Below are positions 8,645 through 16,580 of a DNA stretch of 64,000 bases, piece after piece. Positions within the stretch are counted from its first letter, which is position 1, and each line of letters starts with the position of its first letter. Position numbers and translations under genes: made by a program. The notes under the pieces were generated by a model, which saw only the letters and a list, made by a program, of their open reading frames with translations, did not search any database and was not told the DNA's origin. Source of the stretch: Thermovirga lienii DSM 17291 (GTDB taxonomy: Bacteria > Synergistota > Synergistia > Synergistales > Thermovirgaceae); contig CP003096.1 of the NCBI GenBank assembly GCA_000233775.1, positions 1,514,501 to 1,578,500 on the forward strand, given 5' to 3'.

Positions 8645-8680
8645 AGGTATGCATTGCCTCGAAGGGGGCAATGCATACCT
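8645..8680. terminator. Hairpin between convergent proC and an unknown gene
   Basis: A perfect 14-bp inverted repeat, 8645-8658 with 8667-8680, starting 5 bases after the proC stop and ending 3 bases before the stop of the facing gene. There is no T-run; a shared 3'-end structure is likely. Confidence 0.7.
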
Positions 8681-8683
8681 AGC

Positions 8684-9682
8684 TTAGGAAGGATCAGGAG
8701 ACGCTATGTTCACAAATTCATAAAACACAAGGTCATAAATTGTCTCATAAGGCTCTTGGATCTTCATCAGGCTCTCCATGCTGGTTGCCTTGAAGTGCAA
8801 GGGCATTTCGAAATCAACCAGCTCTTTGGCCATAGGACTTAAAAGGTTAAGTGTGGCCTCCACAATGGAATCGTCCTCTCCAACCCACAGGATCCAATTT
8901 AGGTTTTCCTGATCTTCTGTATCAAAATGGGTATACCCAGGAAGGTGCACGCGGCTGTAGTAGGTCAAGAACAACCTTACTGCGGCCACCTGGTCGATGA
9001 ATACAGCTGGATTTTCACAAGTAGAGTCAGGGATCCTAAAACAAAACATTCTATCCGCGTTCATCAACTTCCATATATCATGAGGTAAAGGAGAAAAGCG
9101 CGCATAATGGGTGAAATCATAACGACTCCATAGAAGAAGGGGAACATGAAGTTTGCCTTCCGGCATGGATCTATTTTTGCACCACTGTATAACTTCCTTC
9201 GCATCTGGGGGCTCTTTCCCTCTGACTTTTATTCCTGTTTCAGGATAACGCTTCAAGAAAGCCTGCATCATGGGACTATCCGCATAAAGCCAATGCAGCC
9301 TCCCTTTCTCATCTAAGACCCAACTCTCCTCTCTGGCAAGTCCGGGAAAGTAGCTCAAAACAACATTGTGTTTATACTCCTTAAGGCTCCACCTGCCAAC
9401 AAAACTTTTGTCCAAAAGGAGCCGGAGCCTAGTGGACCATATAGCGTCCGCCTCTTGTACATCCTTTGATGGCAAAGATATAGGAACTCCCCATTCCCTG
9501 CCGTAACACAAAAGAACCCTCTTTCCTTCACTGGAAAGGCGGTAATTCCCCAAAGAAGTCGCCTCCAAGAGCCCCTCTGAATAAAGGACTTCAAGCTCTT
9601 TGGGATCTTCCTGAGCCATAAAAACCAATTCAGCATTCCAAAAGGGGTTGTCTTCGTCAAAAAGTAGCAAGGTTCTTCTCAT
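8684..9682 (-). CDS. Protein of unknown function
   Basis: 332 residues, soluble, rich in Trp, Tyr and acidic residues; no transmembrane segment or signal peptide. The first 60 residues (ELEVLYSEGLLEATSLGNYRL, then SSEGKRVLL) look like a small winged-helix substrate-recognition element, but that is only an impression. The rest has no catalytic motif I recognise. It is read from a start behind an AGGAGC-like site, converges on proC and is followed by nothing on its strand. The open frame, the coding bias and the clean convergent layout support a real gene. Confidence 0.6.
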   Translation of the reverse strand: MRRTLLLFDEDNPFWNAELVFMAQEDPKELEVLYSEGLLEATSLGNYRLSSEGKRVLLCYGREWGVPISLPSKDVQEADAIWSTRLRLLLDKSFVGRWSLKEYKHNVVLSYFPGLAREESWVLDEKGRLHWLYADSPMMQAFLKRYPETGIKVRGKEPPDAKEVIQWCKNRSMPEGKLHVPLLLWSRYDFTHYARFSPLPHDIWKLMNADRMFCFRIPDSTCENPAVFIDQVAAVRLFLTYYSRVHLPGYTHFDTEDQENLNWILWVGEDDSIVEATLNLLSPMAKELVDFEMPLHFKATSMESLMKIQEPYETIYDLVFYEFVNIASPDPS

Positions 9683-9703
9683 GGGCTTGCTCCTTTATGC
9701 TGT

Positions 9704-9733
9704 GTTTGGCCGGGCGCAAAAACCCGGCCAAAC
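9704..9733. terminator. Hairpin downstream of the BCCT transporter gene
   Basis: A perfect 11-bp stem, 9704-9714 with 9723-9733 (GTTTGGCCGGG), with an 8-base loop containing an A-run. It starts 7 bases beyond the transporter stop and precedes the next gene on the same strand, so it probably ends the Grd operon. Confidence 0.7.
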
Positions 9734-9739
9734 ATATTC

Positions 9740-11236
9740 TTATTCTACATAATCCTGAGAAAGGCCCTTATACATGGACCAACATGCCAAAATCATAACT
9801 ATGGCGAAAGGTGCTGCCGCCGCGATGGATATTATCTGCAAGTTCTTCAATCCACCAGTCATGAGAAGAACAAATGCCAATGCAGCTTGGAGAACACCCC
9901 ATACGGCCATTTTGCTCTTTGGGGGATTGAGGTCTCCTCTGGTGGAATACATGGAAAGGACAAAGGTCGCTGAATTGGCGGACGTAATAAAGAACGTAGA
10001 AATCAAAACCACCATTATTATGGACATAATTCCACCCAATGGATAATACTTATACATCTCGAAGACTCCTGTGGATATATCTTTAGCAACTCTGGCGGCC
10101 AGCTCCCCTATCCCCGTAAGGTCAACGTTTAATGCTGACGTACCAAAGACGGCAAACCAAGTAAAGCTTCCCAAGGCGGGAACTATTAGCACACCAAGCA
10201 CGAACTCTCTTATGGTTCGTCCCCTAGAAATTCTGGCAATAAAGGAGCCAACAAAGGGGGCCCATGCTATCCACCATGCCCAATAGAAAATAGTCCAACC
10301 ATTAAGCCAGGACTTATAATCTTTATCGTAAGGAGCTAGCATGAAACTGTCCCTTATGAGATTGCTCAAATAGTCTCCAAAGCTGGACATTAGATTCTCT
10401 AATATGGTTATGGACGGCCCCACCAAAAAGAGTCCTCCAAGCAAGGTCATGGCTATATAAAGATTTGAGTCAGCTATGAATTTTATCCCTTTTTCTATTC
10501 CTGTCACAGCAGAACCCGTATATAGCAGAGCCAAAACAACTATTATGACAAGCTGGGTCATTAAATTGGAGCTTACTCCAAAAAGATAATTGAGCCCACT
10601 GTTGATCTGGAGGACCCCAAGGCCAAGGGACGTGGCAATGCCTGCTACGGTAGCAAAGATGGCCAAAATATCTATGGCCTTGCCAAAGGTTCCTTTCACG
10701 CCTTTTTCACCAACAATAGGAATAAAGAGGCTACTTATAAGCCCTGGATAGCCTTTTCGGAACTGAAAGTAAGCGAGGGGCAGCGCTATTACTGCATAGT
10801 TGGCCCATGGATGTATTCCCCAGTGAAAGAAGGCCTTTCTCATTGCTTCAGCTGCCGCTGCAGCTGTCCCAGGCTCCGCTGTAGGCGGGTTCAGAAAATG
10901 AAACACTGGTTCTCCTACACCGTAAAAAACCAAGCCAACTCCCATACCTGCGGAAAACAGCATGGCAAACCACGAAAAATTGGAAAATTCAGGTCTGGAA
11001 TCCTCAGGACCAAGCCTTACCTTTCCATACTTGCTTAGTGCAAGAAAGATAGGAAAGACTACAAAAATGTTCATGGCAAGCATGTAACCCCAACCAAACT
11101 TCTCTACAAGAACATTAAAGAGAGTGTTGGCAAAATTTCCGAAACTGTCCGGGCTTACTAAGCCCCAAATGACGGCTGCGAACGTAACACCCATGGAAAT
11201 CAAATATACCTGGTTTAACCCCTTCCCTTTATCCAA
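9740..11236 (-). CDS. BCCT-family (betaine/carnitine/choline) transporter
   Basis: Secondary transporter for quaternary ammonium compounds, 498 residues with about 12 membrane helices. The family hallmarks are FSAGMGVGLVFYGVGEP (near 92-108), the helix-8 segment with GWTIFYWAWWIAWAPFVGSF (near 310-329) and FITSANSATFVLSM. The tryptophan-rich WAWWIAWAPF box forms part of the substrate cage in BetP. The start is a TTG at 11236 with AGGAGGAGA in front. It is the last gene of the Grd operon, after the substrate-specific reductase subunits, which points to glycine betaine as the substrate. It lacks the long regulatory C-terminal tail of osmo-sensing BetP. Confidence 0.93.
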   Translation of the reverse strand: MDKGKGLNQVYLISMGVTFAAVIWGLVSPDSFGNFANTLFNVLVEKFGWGYMLAMNIFVVFPIFLALSKYGKVRLGPEDSRPEFSNFSWFAMLFSAGMGVGLVFYGVGEPVFHFLNPPTAEPGTAAAAAEAMRKAFFHWGIHPWANYAVIALPLAYFQFRKGYPGLISSLFIPIVGEKGVKGTFGKAIDILAIFATVAGIATSLGLGVLQINSGLNYLFGVSSNLMTQLVIIVVLALLYTGSAVTGIEKGIKFIADSNLYIAMTLLGGLFLVGPSITILENLMSSFGDYLSNLIRDSFMLAPYDKDYKSWLNGWTIFYWAWWIAWAPFVGSFIARISRGRTIREFVLGVLIVPALGSFTWFAVFGTSALNVDLTGIGELAARVAKDISTGVFEMYKYYPLGGIMSIIMVVLISTFFITSANSATFVLSMYSTRGDLNPPKSKMAVWGVLQAALAFVLLMTGGLKNLQIISIAAAAPFAIVMILACWSMYKGLSQDYVE

Positions 11237-11312
11237 GGAAATCTCCTCCTCTCGTTCTCTTCACAGAAGGAAACACTTGAACTTTCTTGTCCAAGCACTA
11301 CGTCTAAATATA

Positions 11313-11340
11313 GAGGGAGACCAGCTTATAGGCCTCCCTC
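11313..11340 (-). terminator. Intra-operon hairpin between grdH-like and transporter genes
   Basis: GAGGGAG at 11313-11319 pairs with CTCCCTC at 11334-11340; an inner CC/GG pair extends it across one mismatch. It lies 9 bases past the grdH-like stop and has no T-run. It could attenuate transporter expression or protect the upstream mRNA. Confidence 0.45.
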
Positions 11341-11348
11341 AGTTCACA

Positions 11349-12662
11349 CTATATCTTAGTAGGGAACACCGTCTGATCTTCAACTTCTTTGGTCAAAGCA
11401 TCAAGTGCAACCCCTACTCTGTGGTATCTAAGCTTCCATTCTTCTTCGGGGCTCATTTCTGGATCACCTAGAGGATAAGGTACAGAGACAGTCTGAACCA
11501 TCTTGTTAACGCCAACAGACTTGGCCACATCTAAGAGGTTACAAAGTACCACTATGGGGATACCTGCCTTTTCTATTTCTTTTGCCATCGTTGCACCGCA
11601 ACGAGTACAGGTTCCTCAGGTTGCCACCAAAAGAACTCCATCGACACCCGCTTCCTTGAGTTCCGCTGCTATTTCTCTACCAAACTTGGCAGCATACGCC
11701 TGCGTAGTCCCCGTCCCAACGGTCACGTAGTAGTAGTCGTGAAGTTTGCCAATTTTGCCTTCCTTTTCGTAAGCCCTCATGGCATCTACCGGCATGCCCC
11801 TATCAGGAACTTCGCATATAGCCTCTGGGTCATATCCTGCATGTATGGTCTTGAACTTGCCCTTGGGCAGATGGTCCAATCCAGCAATGTTGTACTTGCC
11901 CCACTTGGTTGCGGAGGCCGTCTGAATCCTGTCTGGGTTGTCGAAAGGAACTACACCACTGGACCCAACAAGAGCTATAGTTGCCTTGCTCAAGTCCTTT
12001 ATAGGAGGAGCTACAGGAACTTTTTCCCTCTTGGGAATTGGCAATTCTGTTTTGAAAGGCTCGCCCTTGAGCTTCTTGAGAAGCATGTCCACCGCTCTGT
12101 CAGCAGCCTGTATCCCCTCAGGATGGAATATCTCCCTGCGAATTCCCCTTGGGAAATAACCTTCTATCTCCGCTGGTAGGAGTTCTTCATTTCTAGCTAT
12201 CTTTTGTGCAAAGGAGGCCATTTTCTGCAGATCCTCCCTCATGAAAGTGGCCTTTCGCCCACCGCGGAAAATGTACACATCCTTGTGGAACATCTCTACC
12301 CCAGGGTTTTCCTCGTTCATCGAGGTGATAACCGGTACTCCGAAGGTCTCCTTTACTGCTTTACATACGGTTCCGCACCCTACACCGTAACGTCCCGCCA
12401 TGAACGCAGGCCCAGCAAAGAAGATATCGAACTCTTGCCCCTTCAGCCAATCAATTATCTCTTTCAAAGCCTCTTCTGTGTTGCTTGCTATGTAGTTATC
12501 TCCACACACGATGGTATGAGTAACTTCCACGTCATCCATCATCTCGTTGAGCATTTTGGAACATCCCACTAACTCATCATGGAAGGTCGGCCTGTAATCC
12601 GCGGCATCTTCCCCTCCCACCTGACCGAAGAACTGGTTAATGTAATGGATTGCCTTCAACAT
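11349..12662 (-). CDS. grdH: Selenoprotein: Grd reductase component B, beta subunit (betaine-type, GrdH-like)
   Basis: Substrate-specific selenoprotein that takes the substrate and hands a carboxymethyl group to selenoprotein A. It has 437 residues including selenocysteine at codon 349, encoded by TGA at 11618-11616. The context is LLVAT-U-GTCTRCGAT, the family's UxxCxxC motif. Twelve bases after the TGA a perfect 6-bp hairpin with a GGT loop (11603-11589) fits a bacterial SECIS. Read without Sec, the gene would look like two fragments. The choice of GrdH over GrdB or GrdF rests on the downstream BCCT transporter and on the uncleaved type of alpha subunit upstream. Confidence 0.9.
11589..11603 (-). 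promoter_or_regulatory. Putative SECIS hairpin of the grdH-like gene
   Basis: On the minus strand CGTTGC-GGT-GCAACG forms a 6-bp stem with a 3-base loop, 12 bases after the selenocysteine TGA. Position and GG-containing loop fit bacterial SECIS elements read by SelB. Confidence 0.6.
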
Positions 12663-12676
12663 AATTACATACCTCC

Positions 12677-13987
12677 CTAAAATTCCGCACAGGTCTTCTT
12701 GGAGAAGCCGCTGATGTGGTTAGAGCAGAAGTAGCCGTTATTCTCCATCCATACAGAACCGTCTTCCTCTATGCAGCCCTCCCAGCCTCCGGAGTTACCA
12801 TCACGAGCTAAGGCCTCAAGTTCTCCTAGGACCACAGGCATAGGCTCCAAATGATAAAGTTCCGACACGTTTCCTGTGGTTACCAAGGCATCGGCCCTTT
12901 CATCCAAGGCCACCAATGGCTGAGACGCTCCGTCCCTTCCGGTGCACTCATCAGAAATCCCCACAGTTTTCACGCCTGCTTTCTCAAGCTCCACTATGGT
13001 CTGGATGTAGTCCACGTCTGGGTTACCATATCCTTCTTCACAGACAATGGCACCATCTGCACCTAGGTTGACAGCCATCTGCGCCACCATCTTCGCGCAA
13101 CGCTCCTTCTCCTCCATCTTGGGGTTCAAGGTAGACATGATGACCCCTAAGAAATTGATGGTTTTCCCGTGCTCTTTCATAAGCCTATGAATGGTTGGGT
13201 GATTGCACCACTCGTATGTGGATATTTTCGAAGAAACTGGCATGAAGCTCCCCGAAACCACGGCGCCATCAAGTATCTCATTGGGATGCATGAAAGTAGG
13301 CAACATCCTGTTCCCGTCCCAGCCGTAGATTAACGTATTGTAGCCCAACTGTTCCATCTGAGTCTGAGGCTGGATAACGTACACTACCGAGGGAAGAGCC
13401 TGAACTTCGGCGGGCCTGCGGTTCACAGGAGGCAAATCGAACACCTCGACCTCATCGGGGGTAGCATCCTTGACACACTGGCCTATGTGCTCTGCAAGGC
13501 GCATTCCTGCCCAGCGTAAGGCTCTATTCTTTTTCTGCTGTTCGTGCCTTTCGAACTCTTCATCGGTATCGGCGACGAGGACAAGGTTTGGCATCATACC
13601 AAAAATACACTGGTTTTGATATTTACCTGACATATCTATCAGCCCATCTTGGAAACCACCCCAGTGCTCTCCAACCACTAACAAGCTGCAACCAGAGAGA
13701 ACATGAGTCCTACCCATGCCCGCACGAGCTAGAGGGCTTGTAACGCCAGGGAAAATACCTGTTCCACCCTCTACCTTGCATCTGATCTCTAGAGCTTCCT
13801 TAACCGGACACAGTCTTACTCTGTCGCCAGGACGAACGATATGAAGGTCGGCGGATGTGATATGCTCGTCCTCCCTAACAATTTTCAAAGCTTCTTCTTT
13901 GTTCACCACAAGGACACCATTTTCCACCTTGGTTTCGTCGCCGAACACAATGTCCTTGATATAAAACTTACCCATCTCAAGCTTCAT
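12677..13987 (-). CDS. grdI: Grd reductase component B, alpha subunit (betaine-type, GrdI-like)
   Basis: Partner of the selenoprotein beta subunit in the substrate-binding protein B. 436 residues from an ATG at 13987 behind AAAGGAGAGG. Family features include GGTGIFPGVTSPLARAG, GEHWGGFQDGLIDMSG and DGAIVCEEGYGNPDVDY, and ECTGRDGASQ in the C-terminal half. Glycine-type GrdE is cleaved before a cysteine that becomes a pyruvoyl group. In the matching stretch here (VSGSFMPVSSKIS, about residues 244-256) there is no cysteine. That agrees with a betaine-type, unprocessed subunit, though my memory of the exact GrdE site is limited. Confidence 0.88.
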   Translation of the reverse strand: MKLEMGKFYIKDIVFGDETKVENGVLVVNKEEALKIVREDEHITSADLHIVRPGDRVRLCPVKEALEIRCKVEGGTGIFPGVTSPLARAGMGRTHVLSGCSLLVVGEHWGGFQDGLIDMSGKYQNQCIFGMMPNLVLVADTDEEFERHEQQKKNRALRWAGMRLAEHIGQCVKDATPDEVEVFDLPPVNRRPAEVQALPSVVYVIQPQTQMEQLGYNTLIYGWDGNRMLPTFMHPNEILDGAVVSGSFMPVSSKISTYEWCNHPTIHRLMKEHGKTINFLGVIMSTLNPKMEEKERCAKMVAQMAVNLGADGAIVCEEGYGNPDVDYIQTIVELEKAGVKTVGISDECTGRDGASQPLVALDERADALVTTGNVSELYHLEPMPVVLGELEALARDGNSGGWEGCIEEDGSVWMENNGYFCSNHISGFSKKTCAEF

Positions 13988-14060
13988 AAGCGAACCTCTC
14001 CTTTCGCATATAAAAAGCCGGGCCTCCTGCAAAAGCAACGGAGACACGGCTTGGAATCTA

Positions 14061-14537
14061 TCATAGGGTATACTTACTGCCCTCCTCCCGCATTCTCTTT
14101 ACAGCTTGGGCTAGAGCATCTGGATCCAAGACCATTTCCATCATGGCTATCTGCTCTTCCCATTTCGCGGGATCGGCCTCTTGTCTTATTTCCTCTTCAA
14201 AAATGTGATATACCGCAAGCCCCAACGGGACTCCTGCCAATGGACCTGCAAAGGTGGGATCTCCCTTGGTCACTGTCTCAGCGTAGATCTCCGCTCCTTC
14301 TGCATCACTGCTTCCGAGCACCACTACGACGTTCTCAGGACCGTATTTCTCTGCTGCATCCTTCACCCTCTGCTGGTTCTCCAGGTCCATTGCTCCGGCG
14401 GCGGTTCAGACGAAACACTCCGTCGCCGAAAACACGATCTCAGCGCCGCTGTCCCTAAGGACCTCTTCCATGGCGGGACCTGCCACTCCATCTCTTTCAC
14501 CTAGAAGGAGTAGCTTCTTCCCTTCCAGCTTACCCAT
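14061..14537 (-). CDS. grdA: Selenoprotein A of glycine/sarcosine/betaine reductase
   Basis: Carries the carboxymethyl-selenoether intermediate from protein B to protein C. 158 residues, the usual length, with selenocysteine at position 44 (TGA at 14408-14406) in CFV-U-TAAGAMDLENQ, the CxxU active site. The ATG at 14537 has GGGGAGG 8 bases upstream. It is the first gene of the operon; grdI-like follows 73 bases on. The partners GrdC/GrdD and the dedicated thioredoxin pair are not in the window, so they must be encoded elsewhere and shared. Confidence 0.96.
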
Positions 14538-14681
14538 GTGGCAACACCTCCCCAGTTTGTTATTTTCGGCACAAACAATGAACTACGCATATGGAGTTTA
14601 AAAGAAAAAGGGGAGGACGCGCCATGAGGGAAAGATTTACCAGCAATCACAAAAAACGTTACAATCCTGTCGTACTGTGGC

Positions 14682-15341
14682 TCAGTTTAAATCTATTAAA
14701 CCTTCACGAAGAGCAAAGCGGGTGAGTTCTGTTATGTTCTCACAACCCAGCTTATCCAGTATTCTCCTCCTATGGGTATCCACTGTGTTCTTGCTTATTC
14801 CTAGTTCTTCGGCTATGGCCTTAGAGTTGAGACCTTTCACCAAAAGCTTTAAAACTTCCGTCTCCCTGGCCGACAATTCTGGCACCACGGAGAACCCGGA
14901 AGTCTTGGATAGCCTCCTGAATTCTTCCACCAGTATCTTTGCCACAGGTGGACTCAAATATACCCCTCCGGCTGCCGCTACGCGAATGGCCTTCATGAGC
15001 TCCTCCGGCGCACTATCTTTCAATACGTAACCTGCAGCTTTTAACTTTACCATTTCAGCAACGAAACCCTTGTTGCAGTGCATGGATAACGCGACAATCG
15101 CTATTTGAGGATGCTTCTCCAATATTTTTCGAGCAGCTTGTATACCGTTCATGTCCGGCATGGTTATATCCATAACTATCACATCCGGAAGAAGCTCAAA
15201 GGCCATATGCACAGCTTCTAGCCCCGTATTTGCACTTCCGACTAATTTCATGTCCTTCTCCTTGCTTATAAGATCCTGAAGACCCGCCAAGAAGAGCTTG
15301 TGATCGTCTGCAAGGAAAACCCTTATCAATTTGTCAGCCAT
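14682..15341 (-). CDS. NarL/LuxR-family response regulator
   Basis: 219 residues: a receiver domain (about 1-120) with acidic DD near residues 11-12, phospho-acceptor Asp in VIVMDITMPDMNG and the conserved Lys in LKDSAP. A LuxR-type helix-turn-helix follows (about 150-215; LSARETEVLKLLVKGLNSKAIA, then ISKNTVDTHRRRI). Its ATG lies within the last codons of the kinase gene (16-base overlap), so the two are made together. The Grd operon starts 145 bases downstream on the same strand, making it the obvious candidate target. Confidence 0.94.
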   Translation of the reverse strand: MADKLIRVFLADDHKLFLAGLQDLISKEKDMKLVGSANTGLEAVHMAFELLPDVIVMDITMPDMNGIQAARKILEKHPQIAIVALSMHCNKGFVAEMVKLKAAGYVLKDSAPEELMKAIRVAAAGGVYLSPPVAKILVEEFRRLSKTSGFSVVPELSARETEVLKLLVKGLNSKAIAEELGISKNTVDTHRRRILDKLGCENITELTRFALREGLIDLN

Positions 15342-16447
15342 TTAGATAATCCTTCCTTTCCTAATGGGACCTCTATGTAAACTCCCGTACCCCTACCTGG
15401 CTCAGACAGCACTTTTATTTTACCCCCAAGGGGCAGAAGCCTTTCTTTTATGCTAAAGAGACCAAATCCCTTGCTTTTACCCCATTGGCTCATAGATTCA
15501 GGGGAAAAACCTCTTCCATTATCCTCTACTATTATCATTATCTTCTCCGACGTTCTGTGAACCCTTATATCGACAAAAGACGCCTCCGCGTGTTTTATAA
15601 CGTTTACTAGGAGCTCCCGGGTCATCTCGTAAAGCAAAATACATATCCTCTCATCGACATCGTAATTACCTTGGCTTACCTGAAAAGAAAAATCAATACC
15701 GTTGTCTCTAAGAAGCTTTTCCGCCAACTCCTCTATTGCGGCATCAAGACCCACCTCATATAGAAGAGGTGAGGCTGTCTCAAAGGTAAGATTTCTGCTC
15801 TCCTCTAACAATCCTTCGACAGCAGCTTTAATATCCTCTAACTCGTCTAGATTGCCCTCTCCAAGCGTTCTAAGTCGGTTCAATATATCTATCAAGGCAT
15901 ATCCAATCCTGTCATGGATGCGCACAGCTATCTTGCGCCTAGTGTCCGCTTCCGCCAAAGAGAGCTTGGTCGCTAGCTCTCTAAGGTTTTGCCTGTATTC
16001 CAAAAGCACTCTCTCTTTTTCTTTGAGCTCAAGCTCTGCCTTTTTCCAATTGGTTCTATCAAGAAACAGGACTGCAACCTCATCTGAGAATAGGGGGAAC
16101 GCTACGGCCTCAAGATACCGTCCCGTATCTTTGCTCCAGGCTTCGTGTCTTACGGACTTTCCGGTTTTTATTGTCTGCACGATGATGTCCATCCAACAAT
16201 CTTCGGCATTGGGCCACACATCGCGGAATCTTTTGCCTACAACATCTTCTTTTTTTACTCCCATTACACGTTCATATGCAGGGTTGATGTCCATGAATTC
16301 CACATCACATCCTTCACCTTGAGAACAAATCACCTTATATCTGGCAAAAGGCTCCATGGCTCTTTCCACCAGAACATGGTAAAGAAGCTCTTCTCTAGAC
16401 TTCCTGCTATCTTTCCTTTTGTCATTTGACCTATCCTTCTCGTTCAA
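15326..16447 (-). CDS. Sensor histidine kinase (PAS, HisKA_3, HATPase)
   Basis: Cytoplasmic NarX/DegS-type kinase, about 373 residues from a TTG at 16447 behind GGGAGGGG. A PAS domain (about 20-130, DVEFMDINPAYERVMGVKKEDVVG, within the first third) is followed by a coiled coil, then the HisKA_3 dimerisation helix with RRKIAVRIHDRIGYALIDIL, where His in RIHDR is the likely phospho-acceptor. The ATPase domain has NVIKHAEAS, DNGRGF and GFGLFSIKERL. There is no transmembrane helix, so it senses something inside the cell. It partners the NarL-type regulator it overlaps. Confidence 0.93.
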   Translation of the reverse strand: MNEKDRSNDKRKDSRKSREELLYHVLVERAMEPFARYKVICSQGEGCDVEFMDINPAYERVMGVKKEDVVGKRFRDVWPNAEDCWMDIIVQTIKTGKSVRHEAWSKDTGRYLEAVAFPLFSDEVAVLFLDRTNWKKAELELKEKERVLLEYRQNLRELATKLSLAEADTRRKIAVRIHDRIGYALIDILNRLRTLGEGNLDELEDIKAAVEGLLEESRNLTFETASPLLYEVGLDAAIEELAEKLLRDNGIDFSFQVSQGNYDVDERICILLYEMTRELLVNVIKHAEASFVDIRVHRTSEKIMIIVEDNGRGFSPESMSQWGKSKGFGLFSIKERLLPLGGKIKVLSEPGRGTGVYIEVPLGKEGLSKWLTN

Positions 16448-16522
16448 AAACACCCCTCCCAAGTTTTCAAAACGGTTTTAAAAGCCAGGCATCAATCAAT
16501 ATACATATAATTCAGCAAAAGA

Positions 16523-16557
16523 AAAGTCCCAGCCCAATAGTATTGGACTAGGACTTT
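16523..16557 (-). terminator. Intrinsic terminator of the Stn-like operon
   Basis: On the minus strand AAAGTCC (16557-16551) pairs with GGACTTT (16529-16523), around an inner CCAAT/ATTGG stem, followed by TCTTTT. It lies 24 bases after the stop of the last redox gene. Confidence 0.75.
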
Positions 16558-16580
16558 ACGTCGTATTTAGATTTTGTTGT

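Noticed and set aside
11349-14537. In-frame stops in grdA and the grdH-like gene as frameshifts or pseudogenes
   Set aside because: Both TGAs fall exactly at the selenocysteine of the family motifs and the reading frame continues with conserved sequence; recoding is the better explanation.
14624-14722. Plus-strand frame of 32 codons with GGGGAGG in front of ATG, between grdA and the NarL-type gene
   Set aside because: Its second half is antisense to the end of the response regulator gene and the peptide has no clear features; the site could arise by chance.
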